From assembly GCA_002336805.1 (NCBI GenBank), contig DDEZ01000002.1, positions 186,001 to 250,000 on the forward strand: 64,000 nucleotides of DNA. Direction: 5' to 3'. Below, piece by piece: positions 26,738-35,984 of the stretch. Position 1 is the first letter of the stretch. The number at the start of each line of letters is the position of its first letter. The notes beneath the pieces are model-generated. The model worked only from the letters and a program-made list of their open reading frames with translations. It did not search any database and was not told the origin of the DNA. The position numbers and the translations under genes were made by a program. The DNA is from Bacteroidetes bacterium UBA1941 (GTDB lineage: Bacteria; Bacteroidota; Bacteroidia; Chitinophagales; LD1).

Positions 26738-27900
26738 CTATCTGAGCCAGGGATTTTTGATAACTGCTGGCGAAGGTGTATAAATATCGTATTTCCTTTG
26801 GCTCTTTCGCCCCTGGCGGTCAGGTGGCAGTCATCTCCTATCCAGCAGGAGGTATCGCTGATGTCGGCAAACTGAAATGGGATATAAATCCCTCCATACT
26901 CATCGCACAGCTGATGTGACAAAGATACATTCAGCGCGCAGCAGGCTGCATAGCGGGCACTGGACTGCACAAATTTGCAGCTATCATTCAGAAAATTGGG
27001 CAGGACGATCAATAGGGTACTGTCACGGACTATCTCGCTATACAGGCTCCGGCTATTTCTGTAGAAAGGGTAATACTCAAAGTTCTTGCGGGCTATGATG
27101 CTGTCCAGGCAGACATGAGACCAGTGCACATACGTTTGCCTGCCATTGTGTTTAAACTCATCCCTGCCGCCGTTTTCTGCAAAGTCATCATAGAATAACC
27201 GGATGATCAGGAAGCTCAGGAAGCGGGAGTGCATCATAAAGCGTAGCGGCCGGCCCAGCGGCTCCAGATGGTATAGGAGGCGCCGCGTATCGGTGTAGTC
27301 CAGCTGGAAGTCCGGATCAGAACCCGAACTCAGCAGGGCATCATTGATACCACTATGCACCACTACGGCATCAGGCCTGTAGTACCTGTACTTAAATAAA
27401 TATTGCTGCAGCTCCTCTCCGGTAGTACCACCTTCTATGCCTGCATTGATCACCTCGGCGCCTGTGTACCTGCGAGAGAGGGAGCTGTCATGCCGGATAT
27501 GAGCATCCAGCAGCTGCTGTAGTTGTGCAGGATAAGTCTGGCCGGGAGAGTCTACGCCGTAGCCATAAGTGGTAGAGCCACCCAGGCAGAGCACGCGATA
27601 TTTGCCATCGCGCTCCCTGGGCACCAGGCCTCCGCGGTAGCCATCACCATTATGCTGCTCTATGCCGTTCTTTTGATAGCCGGGATATGGTATGTAGCCC
27701 AGGTGGGGCAGTGAGAGATACCTGGGATACAGTGCGGGATCCCTGTCTGCCATGAGCATAGCCCTGATACGAGAGTAGGACTTATTGGCCAGGTTGTCAA
27801 AAGAGCGGCTATTCAGTGCGATACCGATATAGCCTATGCTCTCTAAAACTACAATAATGATCAGGGCCAAAATAAATCTGAAGAGCGCCGCCTTGACCAT
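26734..27900 (-). CDS. Membrane-anchored SGNH/GDSL hydrolase
   Basis: A 388-residue protein with one N-terminal membrane segment (about 7-29) and a downstream SGNH hydrolase fold. Block I is CLGGSTTYGYG with S109 as the nucleophile, block II has INAGIEGGTT, block III is VHSGINDALL with N186, and block V is GDDCHLTARG with D356 and H359 completing the catalytic pair. Members commonly remove or add acetyl groups on cell-surface polysaccharides. It heads the operon that continues with three DUF1800 and two DUF1501 genes, suggesting a common periplasmic job. A TAAATTTG box lies upstream at 27941-27948. Confidence 0.88.
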   Translation of the reverse strand: MVKAALFRFILALIIIVVLESIGYIGIALNSRSFDNLANKSYSRIRAMLMADRDPALYPRYLSLPHLGYIPYPGYQKNGIEQHNGDGYRGGLVPRERDGKYRVLCLGGSTTYGYGVDSPGQTYPAQLQQLLDAHIRHDSSLSRRYTGAEVINAGIEGGTTGEELQQYLFKYRYYRPDAVVVHSGINDALLSSGSDPDFQLDYTDTRRLLYHLEPLGRPLRFMMHSRFLSFLIIRLFYDDFAENGGRDEFKHNGRQTYVHWSHVCLDSIIARKNFEYYPFYRNSRSLYSEIVRDSTLLIVLPNFLNDSCKFVQSSARYAACCALNVSLSHQLCDEYGGIYIPFQFADISDTSCWIGDDCHLTARGERAKGNTIFIHLRQQLSKIPGSDR

Positions 27901-27940
27901 TGTTTTTGGCTTATTTTAGTAGAGGTAAAAGTGATTTCCA

Positions 27941-27948
27941 CAAATTTA
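27941..27948 (-). promoter_or_regulatory. Possible -7 box upstream of the SGNH/DUF1800/DUF1501 operon
   Basis: On the minus strand the sequence is TAAATTTG, an exact TAnnTTTG match, 40 bases before the ATG. No TTG -33 element is found at the usual distance, so this is a weak call. Confidence 0.35.
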
Positions 27949-28153
27949 AAAAAACTCTTGGGAGGCCCGGCCTCCATCATAGCGGCTCCGGCATTTCATA
28001 TTATTCAGTCAATATGTATATTTCAGCCTCGGGGATAATAACGTAACTGCGAATGCTGACAGAGCACATACATGATATAGAGCCAGGCGTAATAAAACGG
28101 ATGACGAGTGGCCTGCTGATGCCGTTTTCCTATTCCCTTCAAACGGCAGTAAG

Positions 28154-29218
28154 ATGAAGCTGGCGACCATAGCAGATCTGGCCCGGATAAACGTGCAGCA
28201 CCTCTACTACAAGCTGACCGGGCAGAGGAGCCGTATCATACCCTACAAGGCCGTGGTAGAGATCACTACGCAGTGCAACTCAAAATGCCTGTACTGCGAT
28301 ATCTGGAAGATCAAAAAAGAGAACCTGCAGAAAATAGACCTGGCGCAGTTTGAACTCTTTCTCAAAAAGATGGATAAACACCTGCTGTGGCTGGCGCTGA
28401 CTGGAGGTGAAATATCCAGTTACAATCAGTTTCCTATGCTGGTGGACCTGATCAAAAAGCTTTCCCCACGGCTCAGGATACTGACTTTCACTACCAACGG
28501 GCTACTGCCACAGCGGATATTGGAGTTTGCCCAGTTGATGAAACGTGAGGTGGGATGCGACATTTTTATCACTATCAGCCTGGATGGAGATGAGCAGGTG
28601 CATGATGAGATACGAGGTATCAAGGGCAACTATGCCAAATGCATGGAGACATATGATCTACTGATAGCCAATGACATAGAGTGCCATTTCGGCATCACAG
28701 TGGCCGAAGGAAATCATGAGTTCATCAAAAATTCATTCCGCAAATACCGCGATAAAATAAAGGCTGTGACCTTTATGCATACCGGAGGTATATTTCTGAC
28801 TGCAGATGATGCAGCTACGACAGAAACGTATGGCCGTATAGCGGACTCTATGGAGACCATATACAAAGAATATAAAGTGTCTGCGCTCGGTGAGATACTG
28901 GTACGGTGGTATATCAAGCTGGGTGTATTGTTTCTGCGCAAGGGCCGTAAAACCAATGTGATACCATGTGACGTGGGGCTCTCCTCGGCTCATATCATGG
29001 CCAATGGCGACCTGCATCCATGCATGTACCTGCCACCTATCAAAAAGCTCAGTGAGGGTTTTGAGCTCAGCGACTATCACCAGCCCGAGGTGGTCCGTAT
29101 GCTGGAAGAGGTGCGGCGGGACCGCTGCCCTCACTGCTGGATGAGCTGCTATGGCCCCCATAGCATGCTGCAGGCTCCTGTCAGTACCTTGGTGAATGTG
29201 TTAAAGCCGCTCTCCTAG
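28154..29218 (+). CDS. SPASM-type radical SAM protein
   Basis: A 354-residue radical SAM enzyme. The first cluster motif is CNSKCLYC (C41, C45, C48), followed by the ALTGGEIS motif that holds SAM. The C-terminus holds a further cysteine group (CDVGLSSAHIMANGDLHPC, then CPHCWMSC), which is the SPASM pattern of auxiliary iron-sulfur clusters. Family members modify peptides or sugars; the twitch and SPASM enzymes near the other end of this window point to a cofactor-rich biosynthetic locus. It stands on its own on the plus strand with a 250-base divergent region upstream. Substrate unknown. Confidence 0.9.
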   Translation: MKLATIADLARINVQHLYYKLTGQRSRIIPYKAVVEITTQCNSKCLYCDIWKIKKENLQKIDLAQFELFLKKMDKHLLWLALTGGEISSYNQFPMLVDLIKKLSPRLRILTFTTNGLLPQRILEFAQLMKREVGCDIFITISLDGDEQVHDEIRGIKGNYAKCMETYDLLIANDIECHFGITVAEGNHEFIKNSFRKYRDKIKAVTFMHTGGIFLTADDAATTETYGRIADSMETIYKEYKVSALGEILVRWYIKLGVLFLRKGRKTNVIPCDVGLSSAHIMANGDLHPCMYLPPIKKLSEGFELSDYHQPEVVRMLEEVRRDRCPHCWMSCYGPHSMLQAPVSTLVNVLKPLS

Positions 29219-29253
29219 CCTTCAAACGGGGTGAAATAGACGCACTTTTTGCG

Positions 29254-29261
29254 TATCTTCG
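29254..29261 (+). promoter_or_regulatory. Possible -7 box before the transglutaminase-like gene
   Basis: TATCTTCG differs from TAnnTTTG at one position. It supports a start at the ATG at 29299 rather than 29269, because the earlier ATG would lie at or before the transcript start. No convincing -33 element. Confidence 0.3.
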
Positions 29262-29298
29262 TAATCAAATGGTTTTCAAAGATCCTGGCGGTAGGCAT

Positions 29299-30333
29299 AT
29301 GCTCCGCCTTTTTTTAGCTTTTGTCGTAGGGGTTGTCTTTTATAGCATCCCCTTTTCCGGGTATGCTCAAAGCGAACAAGCCTACAAGGTAAAGCCTCAG
29401 ACATGGCGCACATCAAAAGATCGTGCATGCTGTGAGCAGATCACCGCAGAGTTTCAGACCATGATAAATGAATGGATGGGCTCCGTATCAAAGGCAAAGT
29501 GGTAGGCACTGAGGGCCAAGTTTGACTCTACGCAATTTTACTGCCCTAAATACCTGCCGTATAAGCCACAGGATCCTGTCAAGGCTGGTCAGGAGTACGA
29601 TCAATTTGTAGCCAGCACCAAGGGGCTCAAAGATCCATGGGAAAAAATAAAACGTACACTTCGACTAGTATATGAGACCACCCGTGAGGGCGACTTTCAT
29701 ACCGATATGGACAAAACCAAGCTGACGGCCCGTGAGAAATACATAGCCTATAGTACAGATCAGATGTCCGGCCTGTGCAGCGAGTATGCCAGTTTTACAG
29801 TAGCTGTGCTGAGTGATCTGGGTATCTCTGCGGGGTCTTTTAATTTTTCTACCAAAGATAATGCTGGTAAATTTTTTGGCCTGCATACGGCTGTGGGCGT
29901 GGTGCTGGATGATCGTATGTACCTGCTGGATCCTATGTTTTGCAGCTACTATGTAGACAGGCAAAGCAACCCGCTGAGCTATACCGCGATATATACTATG
30001 ATCCGCCAAAGGCGCAACTCAGAGATATATCAGGCTGCTCTGCCGCATGGAAATGGCAAATCTATAGACGACCACAAAAGCTGTGTGACAGATACTACTG
30101 CTATCAGATATAGGATAGACGCTGACCATGACAGGGTGGAGGAGCCGCATGATGTCGAGTTTGCAGATCCGCTGCGATTCAAAGCTCAAAAAGAGGCTAT
30201 ACTCACAGCTAACGGATACCTGCTGCAGTACTATTCTTTCTTTGGATTTCCGGCACAGGGTGAGGGTGATGCCACGTTTATGGCAAAGCTCAATCAGATA
30301 CTCATCAATATAAAGTCACCTAAAGCCAACTAG
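29299..30333 (+). pseudogene. Transglutaminase-like gene broken by one in-frame TAG
   Basis: From the ATG at 29299 the frame begins with a signal peptide (LRLFLAFVVGVVF...SGYAQ) and reads without shift to the stop at 30333, except for a single TAG at 29503-29505 (codon 69). Reading through it gives about 344 residues. The part beyond is a transglutaminase-like core: Cys in MSGLCSEYASFTVAV, His in GLHTAVGVVLDD and Asp in YLLDPMF, in the normal order of the Cys-His-Asp triad. The stop separates the signal peptide from the core, so the protein cannot be exported if the codon is real. An isolated point change (from TGG, CAG or AAG) or a sequencing error both fit. It overlaps the convergent radical SAM gene by four bases. 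Confidence 0.8.
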
Positions 30334-31883
30334 CTCTGCAGCACGGGCTCTTTGGCAGGAGGTGTCTCCGATTTAGATAGTTTAAACTTAGTAAAGGTCT
30401 GAGCGAGTACTAACTCTGCGCGGGACTCATGCTGGTTAGACCACAGATTTCTCAATAGCCTGTAAATGCGCTGCGGCCTGAAGAGGAAGTTGCTGGCATA
30501 AAAAGCAAAGAACATGAGCAGGGTATATACTTTGACAGAGGTGGCGCTCATCGCATCGTTGTAGGTCTGGCCCGGCCAGAGATCGTGTGAGCTCACTATC
30601 TGCAGGATGTAGTCATCACTATAGATGTCTATTTTGCCCTCCTGCTCTAGTCGGTCATACAGTGCACTACCCGGATAGGGAGAGAAAACGCCGGGATACA
30701 TATCATGTGCTCCGTACCAGCTGCTTTGTACCAGGAAGAAAATGGTGCGCCACACATCCAGATGTGTCTCATCAGGGAAGCCGACTATGATATTAAGCTT
30801 GATATTCATACCTACCTGGTTTGAATACTTGATAGACTGCAGTATCTGGGAGAGGTTGACTCTTTTTTTGATAGCCCGTAGCACTCTGGGCGATCCGGAC
30901 TCAGGTGCATAGGTGATATTGCGACAGCCTGAGTCGTAGAGTTTGCGGGCTACGGTGTAGTCTATAGCCTCTGCCCGCGTACCGGCAGGTATCTGATAGG
31001 ATATCTGCATGCCACGGGATATGATCTCATCACAGAGGGATATGATCCAGTCTTTGTAGATAATGGCGGTCAGGTCAAAGAAGTCAAAACTCACTACCTG
31101 CCAGGTCTTGTAGTAGTACTCCATCTCATCTACCACATCTTTCACCTCGCGCAGCTCATATTTTTTGCCCCACATCAGTGGGCTGGAGCAGAAGGTGCAG
31201 TCATAAGGGCAGCCGCGCGAGGCGAGTATAGGCAGGTTATTGCCGCGATAGACGCCATATGTGACCTTGTAGTTAAAGTATTTATCCAGCGGGAAAAGGT
31301 CCCAGGCCGGCCAAGGCAGTTTGTCTACCTCGGTGACGCGCTTGATCCTCCGGCTGAAGGTATTGATCCGGATACCAGCATCAGTGCGGTATGCTACGCG
31401 GGCTATATCCTGCGGCTGCTCTCCGCGCGCCACACAGTCCAGCAGATCTGCCACTGAGGCCTCTCCCTCTCCCATCACTATATAGTCCAATCCTGGGGCA
31501 GTATCAAAGCAGTACTGAGGCACTGCAGTGGCATGCTCACCACCGCCCAGTATGATGGCCTGCGGAAACCTGCGCCGGGCCAGAGCTATCACCTCGCGGT
31601 CCAGGTACCAGCTATTGGTATACATCAGACTGATACAGATCACCTCCGTATCCGGTGCTATCATGGCTACAGTCCGCTCAGGATTGAGGCCAAAGATATG
31701 TGTATTGAATACGAAGGGCTCTACATCGTAAAAGCCCTCTACTGCTGCATCTATAGCCTGTACCTCATGGCCTGCCTGCCGCAGTATGGCCGCCACGTAG
31801 GCAGGGCCCAGCGGTGGCGAGGGCATATGCGAGAAGGCCACTTCCTTGTGGATAACCGCAGGGCGTATGATACATACCTTCAT
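30330..31883 (-). CDS. B12-binding domain radical SAM protein
   Basis: A 517-residue protein. The N-terminal Rossmann-like domain (about 1-150) is the cobalamin-binding type found in B12-dependent radical SAM enzymes, without a DxHxxG lower-ligand motif, as is frequent in this class. The radical SAM core has CPYDCTFC (C225, C229, C232). Family members methylate or rearrange unactivated carbons, or make ring contractions. It is a paralogue of the enzyme at 41674-43230 (both have the GGGEH or AGGEH and CSSP...MWG segments). It is the last gene of a leftward operon that includes a desaturase and an aminotransferase. Confidence 0.9.
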   Translation of the reverse strand: MKVCIIRPAVIHKEVAFSHMPSPPLGPAYVAAILRQAGHEVQAIDAAVEGFYDVEPFVFNTHIFGLNPERTVAMIAPDTEVICISLMYTNSWYLDREVIALARRRFPQAIILGGGEHATAVPQYCFDTAPGLDYIVMGEGEASVADLLDCVARGEQPQDIARVAYRTDAGIRINTFSRRIKRVTEVDKLPWPAWDLFPLDKYFNYKVTYGVYRGNNLPILASRGCPYDCTFCSSPLMWGKKYELREVKDVVDEMEYYYKTWQVVSFDFFDLTAIIYKDWIISLCDEIISRGMQISYQIPAGTRAEAIDYTVARKLYDSGCRNITYAPESGSPRVLRAIKKRVNLSQILQSIKYSNQVGMNIKLNIIVGFPDETHLDVWRTIFFLVQSSWYGAHDMYPGVFSPYPGSALYDRLEQEGKIDIYSDDYILQIVSSHDLWPGQTYNDAMSATSVKVYTLLMFFAFYASNFLFRPQRIYRLLRNLWSNQHESRAELVLAQTFTKFKLSKSETPPAKEPVLQS

Positions 31884-31975
31884 GACCTTCCTCAGTATTA
31901 GTCTGGGGGAAAATAAGATTTATTTGTGATTTGGCCGCTACGCTGAGGCCAGATGTTGCCTATATTATCACACTA

Positions 31976-32941
31976 TCAAAACCGGAAAAGGCTGGCAAAT
32001 GTTTTGAGATAGGTGGTCCTGCTTTTTTCTATGCTCCTGCCGAGTGGCGTATCTGACAGAAAATCCTCTACCTCCCTGAGCCGCGTGTAGGAAACCTGAG
32101 GGTCCCAGTGATGCAGCAAGTGCCTGTTGAACCCCGCAGGACCCAGGGTGATAGCCAGCAGCCCATCTCCAAACATGCGATGTGACGCACCGTGGTCTAC
32201 TGTGTTGTAGTCTACCGCACTGTCGGCGGCCTCCTGCCTGTGCTCCAGTATCTGCCGCACAGAGGCCAGAAAGGGAAACACAGAGCCCATACCTATGAGC
32301 CAGGCCAATGCCGCCTGCCAGTAGCCTGCCAGAAGGAAAGCCACCACAAAAGCGACATTCAAAAATGCCGATGCCAAAAACATCCTCTTATTGCGCGCTA
32401 TCACATCTGCGGCAGAGCCGTCATCGTTGAGCTGTACATTTTTATTGCGGTGGGTCATCACCTTCCATACCCGGATACCTGTGAGAGACTCTATGATAAA
32501 GCGCGTGGACACCGGCTCAAAGTAGGATTTCTCAGTATCACGCGTAGTGCCGAGGTACTGATGGTGCAGCAGGTGCATAGAGCGGTAAAACCTGATGTCC
32601 ATGCCTACCAGAGAGCCGAGAAAAAGATTGGCCAGCAAATCGTTGGTCTCTTTACCCGCAGCGATATTGTAGTGAGACGCCTCGTGCGTGAAAAGGTGTA
32701 TATAAGCTACTGCATACCCTACCATAAAGCCACCTGCCGGCACGGACAGCCACCACCAGGACATGTACTGCTGCTGCAGGTATACGAGACATACCAGTAT
32801 CGCCGCGAGTGCAGCATACCCCAGCCCTATGTGCAGCCACACCAGCCCAAACCGCGGAGACAGTGTACTGCGGTAATCTATATAGCGCTCCCCCCGACTA
32901 TTTACTATCAGGTCCTTCCGCGTATTGTCAAACATCTGCAT
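31976..32941 (-). CDS. Fatty acid desaturase-type membrane di-iron enzyme
   Basis: A 321-residue membrane protein with the three histidine boxes of the fatty acid desaturase superfamily: HEASH at 86-90, HLLHH at 123-127 and HLLHH at 274-278. Four or so hydrophobic segments surround them. The family desaturates or hydroxylates acyl chains or other lipids using O2 and two iron atoms. It starts 14 bases after the aminotransferase gene, in the same leftward operon. Whether it acts on a fatty acyl part of the product of this locus or on a sterol/hopanoid-like lipid cannot be read from the sequence. Confidence 0.88.
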   Translation of the reverse strand: MQMFDNTRKDLIVNSRGERYIDYRSTLSPRFGLVWLHIGLGYAALAAILVCLVYLQQQYMSWWWLSVPAGGFMVGYAVAYIHLFTHEASHYNIAAGKETNDLLANLFLGSLVGMDIRFYRSMHLLHHQYLGTTRDTEKSYFEPVSTRFIIESLTGIRVWKVMTHRNKNVQLNDDGSAADVIARNKRMFLASAFLNVAFVVAFLLAGYWQAALAWLIGMGSVFPFLASVRQILEHRQEAADSAVDYNTVDHGASHRMFGDGLLAITLGPAGFNRHLLHHWDPQVSYTRLREVEDFLSDTPLGRSIEKSRTTYLKTFASLFRF

Positions 32942-32954
32942 CGTAGCTGGGCGT

Positions 32955-34424
32955 CTATTTTTTGAAGAATTTTAAAAACCGGTTTGACACAAATGCTGTG
33001 GTCGTAGCGATGAAGCCGGCATCCAGAGTAGCCGCCAGGGAGTCAAAGAAATAATCTATCTCAGACTCCGCTATAATCAGCGGCGGAGAGAAGGTGATAC
33101 CACGTGGTGTGAACTGTACGTATACCTGATGATGGGCAAAGAGCCAATCAGTGACGCTGGCCAGTACTACCTGCGTCACAAACTGATCCTGCTGCAGCAT
33201 ATCTACAGGTACGAGCTTTAGTACCTTGTCCAGCAGCTCCGTTTTGATATCCAGATGGATAGAGTACAGAGCTCCGCAGCCGCTGTATCCTTTCACCTGG
33301 CCGGGATAGCTGGCTGCGAGCTGCTTCAGCCTGGCCTCGGTGATCTCTCCTATCCTGCGCGCGCGGGTCACATAGTCATCGTCTGCTATGATATTCAGCG
33401 CCTCTATACCCGTGGCACACTCCTCACCAAATCCATTGTAGGTAGTAGAGTGCAGGACAAAGTCTTTGTGATTGCCAAAGGTTTTCTTCAGCAGTTTGCT
33501 GCCTGATACAAAGGCCGAGAGGGAGGACTTACCTCCACCCAGAGACTTGGAGGTGGTCAGGATATCTGGTACGATACCATGATCCATAAAGTAAAATACA
33601 TTACCCGTCTTGCACCAGCCGGTGAATACCTCATCAAAGATCAGTACGATATCTTCATCATCACAGATCTGGCGGAGTGTTTTGAGGAAGTGGCCGTCGC
33701 AGCTGCGGAAGGTGCTGGCAGAGAATGGTTCTATGATGAGCGCATAGACATCACTCGATCCGTCTGCCCGCCGGTACTGACGGATCAGCTGACTGATAGA
33801 CTCCAGGCTACCGTATTCGTATGGCATCGTGCCGGGTATTTTGGGAAACTCAAAATGGAGTTCCTTAGAGCCGGTCACACTACCTGCGCCGAGCAGCTTG
33901 CCATGATAGGAGATATTTGAGTACAATATTTTTGAGCGTGATCCTTTATGGTATTTATAGGCCATCTTGATAGCTCCGTCTACGGCCTCTGCCCCCGAGT
34001 TGCAGAAAAAAGGATAGTCCAGCCCCTCCGGTAGCATCGCTGCTACATTGCTGCTCAGCGCGGCGAGGTAGGGAGAGAAGATAGTTTTGTGCACCTCCAT
34101 CCTGCGCTGCTGCTGATACCTGATGCGTGCTGCGAGGATACGGGGGTGGTTGTGGCCATGATTGAGCACGCCCTGGCCGCCGGTAGCATCCAGTATTTTT
34201 TTACCGCTTTTGGTATGGAGCCATACGCCCTCTGCATGATCTACCAGCTCCTGGCCTATAGCAAAGGTGGAGAAGACATCTTCATACACAGGATTGATAT
34301 GTCCTTTGTAGCATTGCTTTATGTCATGAAGAGAGAGACTTTCGGCCTCCTCTATGGTCAGTAGCTTTTTGCGCATAGTGTGATGTGTGTGCTGCCCTCC
34401 GGGCCGGGCCATAGGTCCAGTCAT
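32955..34424 (-). CDS. Class III PLP-dependent aminotransferase
   Basis: A 489-residue aminotransferase of the class III (ornithine/GABA aminotransferase) type. Visible elements are FCNSGAEAVDGAIKMA, YHGKLLGAGSVTGSKE, the IFDEVFTGWCKTG PLP-ring motif and TTSKSLGGGKSS with the Schiff-base lysine. The enzymes transfer an amino group to a ketone or aldehyde, often on an acyl or amino-acid substrate. The start is taken at the ATG at 34424; TTG at 34436 is possible, and the ATG of MRKKLL at 34376 is a further alternative. It lies between a membrane GT and the desaturase, so the pathway may create an amino-bearing lipid or sugar. Confidence 0.9.
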   Translation of the reverse strand: MTGPMARPGGQHTHHTMRKKLLTIEEAESLSLHDIKQCYKGHINPVYEDVFSTFAIGQELVDHAEGVWLHTKSGKKILDATGGQGVLNHGHNHPRILAARIRYQQQRRMEVHKTIFSPYLAALSSNVAAMLPEGLDYPFFCNSGAEAVDGAIKMAYKYHKGSRSKILYSNISYHGKLLGAGSVTGSKELHFEFPKIPGTMPYEYGSLESISQLIRQYRRADGSSDVYALIIEPFSASTFRSCDGHFLKTLRQICDDEDIVLIFDEVFTGWCKTGNVFYFMDHGIVPDILTTSKSLGGGKSSLSAFVSGSKLLKKTFGNHKDFVLHSTTYNGFGEECATGIEALNIIADDDYVTRARRIGEITEARLKQLAASYPGQVKGYSGCGALYSIHLDIKTELLDKVLKLVPVDMLQQDQFVTQVVLASVTDWLFAHHQVYVQFTPRGITFSPPLIIAESEIDYFFDSLAATLDAGFIATTTAFVSNRFLKFFKK

Positions 34425-34472
34425 AAATTTATCCAATTTGCAGCATTATCTATGCAGTCCATTTCTGAGTGA

Positions 34473-35984
34473 TCAATGCGTAGCCTTTCTGATCACGCGG
34501 ATCTTTACTTTCTCTGTGGTGAAAAACTGCCGGGCTTGACGGGTACAATATTCCAGGGTATAGGCCGGATGTGACTGAAAATGGGTACCCTCATATATCA
34601 GGCTATCACCAGCGGCCATGTGATAGGGGCTATACTCTTTTATGAAATCATCAGGATAGTGCCGCAGAAAGGCAACATTGACCAGCAGGTACTCCCCGGA
34701 TGGTAGCCGGGCCGGACCTACGCTATCTATATACCAGCTGGCGCGGTCTGTGTAGTCCAGGCTATGTGGTATCTCCTCATAGTGGCTCAGGTGCACGGTA
34801 TCAGGCCGGGCAAAAAGATGCTGCTCATAGATGACCTGGCGGGGGTAGACGATGTCATTCAGGCCATGGAGCACATAACCATAGTTGACCGTAGCGAAGA
34901 GTATCAGGGCCAGTGCGACATAAGTGCCACGTACACGTATGCAGGAGGCCGCTACTACTACACCTAGAATGATAAATGGATAATAGTAGTGGAGTATCCG
35001 GCCATGGAATGGCAACTGGTGAAAAAAGTAAACCAGAGATCCGTATACCAGATATGCGGCTATGCCGAGCGATAGCAGGATCTTGGTATCCCTGCGCCCC
35101 GGCTGGCGGTAGAGCAGCGCCACCCCGGCCATGAAGAATAACAATATCAACACCCCCCAAAGGCGCTCTACCAGGTAGAAATACAGTCCGGCATATATCA
35201 GCCCCTCGTCCAGGCTGGCCTCGGTATATACGCCATCATAATAAGTGCCTATAGCCTGAAAATAAGATTGCCCATTGGCATGTGCCAGCGCCTCATATAT
35301 ACTATATAGCAGGACAAACGGAAGGGCAAACAATACGCCCCGTGCTATGCGCTCCCTCAGGCCTGTAGCCTGCCTGGTCATCAGATAGCTACCGCAGATA
35401 CCCACGAGTATAAAACTACCGATGTATGTGGTGAGCCCCAGGGCTGATAGCAGGCCTGCTGCCATAACGCGCCGGCGTGAGAGTGAGGGGTGCAGAAGGA
35501 TATACAGGGATAAGAGGTGAAACAACAGCGCATAATCATAGGGAAGCAGGTGGCGGGTGTAGATATTATAATTCAATAAGGCGCCGAGCATAAACATGCC
35601 TGCCGTGGCTAGCTCATAGCTCACATCCAGCCGGCGCAGTATGCGGAAGAACACAAAAACACCCAGCAGAGAGGCTATGATATTGTATAGTCCTACGTAG
35701 TAGAGGTTTTGCTGATGCAGCATCTGATGGCCTGACAGCTGCGACAGAGGCAGGATAGTGAGATACTGGATCAGCCTGATAGCGATATCAGGAGGCTGAG
35801 CCTGCATGTGCTTCATACATGCCCCCCATGTAGCAGGCTGCCAAAACTCTGCCCAATGGCCGTGGATCCACAGATAGAGCCACTCGTCACTATCATCCAG
35901 ATAGCCTCTGCCGGCTATCCACAGCCGGCCTACCAGCAAAATAGAAAAGGCCAGAAGGAAAAGTAACTTTTGAGACCTACTCAT
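34473..35984 (-). CDS. Multi-pass GT-C-like membrane glycosyltransferase
   Basis: A 503-residue membrane protein with about 10 or more hydrophobic segments. The N-terminal loop has YLDDSDEWLYLW after the first membrane segment, which matches the acidic loop of GT-C enzymes (the DD/DE motif that binds a lipid-phosphate sugar donor). Such enzymes transfer sugars from a polyprenyl-phosphate donor to an acceptor on the periplasmic side. Its start overlaps the stop codon of the 2OG-oxygenase gene by one base. No characterised subfamily is recognised; the acceptor is unknown. Confidence 0.75.
   Translation of the reverse strand: MSRSQKLLFLLAFSILLVGRLWIAGRGYLDDSDEWLYLWIHGHWAEFWQPATWGACMKHMQAQPPDIAIRLIQYLTILPLSQLSGHQMLHQQNLYYVGLYNIIASLLGVFVFFRILRRLDVSYELATAGMFMLGALLNYNIYTRHLLPYDYALLFHLLSLYILLHPSLSRRRVMAAGLLSALGLTTYIGSFILVGICGSYLMTRQATGLRERIARGVLFALPFVLLYSIYEALAHANGQSYFQAIGTYYDGVYTEASLDEGLIYAGLYFYLVERLWGVLILLFFMAGVALLYRQPGRRDTKILLSLGIAAYLVYGSLVYFFHQLPFHGRILHYYYPFIILGVVVAASCIRVRGTYVALALILFATVNYGYVLHGLNDIVYPRQVIYEQHLFARPDTVHLSHYEEIPHSLDYTDRASWYIDSVGPARLPSGEYLLVNVAFLRHYPDDFIKEYSPYHMAAGDSLIYEGTHFQSHPAYTLEYCTRQARQFFTTEKVKIRVIRKATH

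Noticed and set aside
29503..29505. TAG read as a recoded codon (pyrrolysine) in the transglutaminase-like gene
   Set aside because: No PylT/PylS genes are visible and Bacteroidota are not known for this recoding; a nonsense change or sequencing error is simpler.
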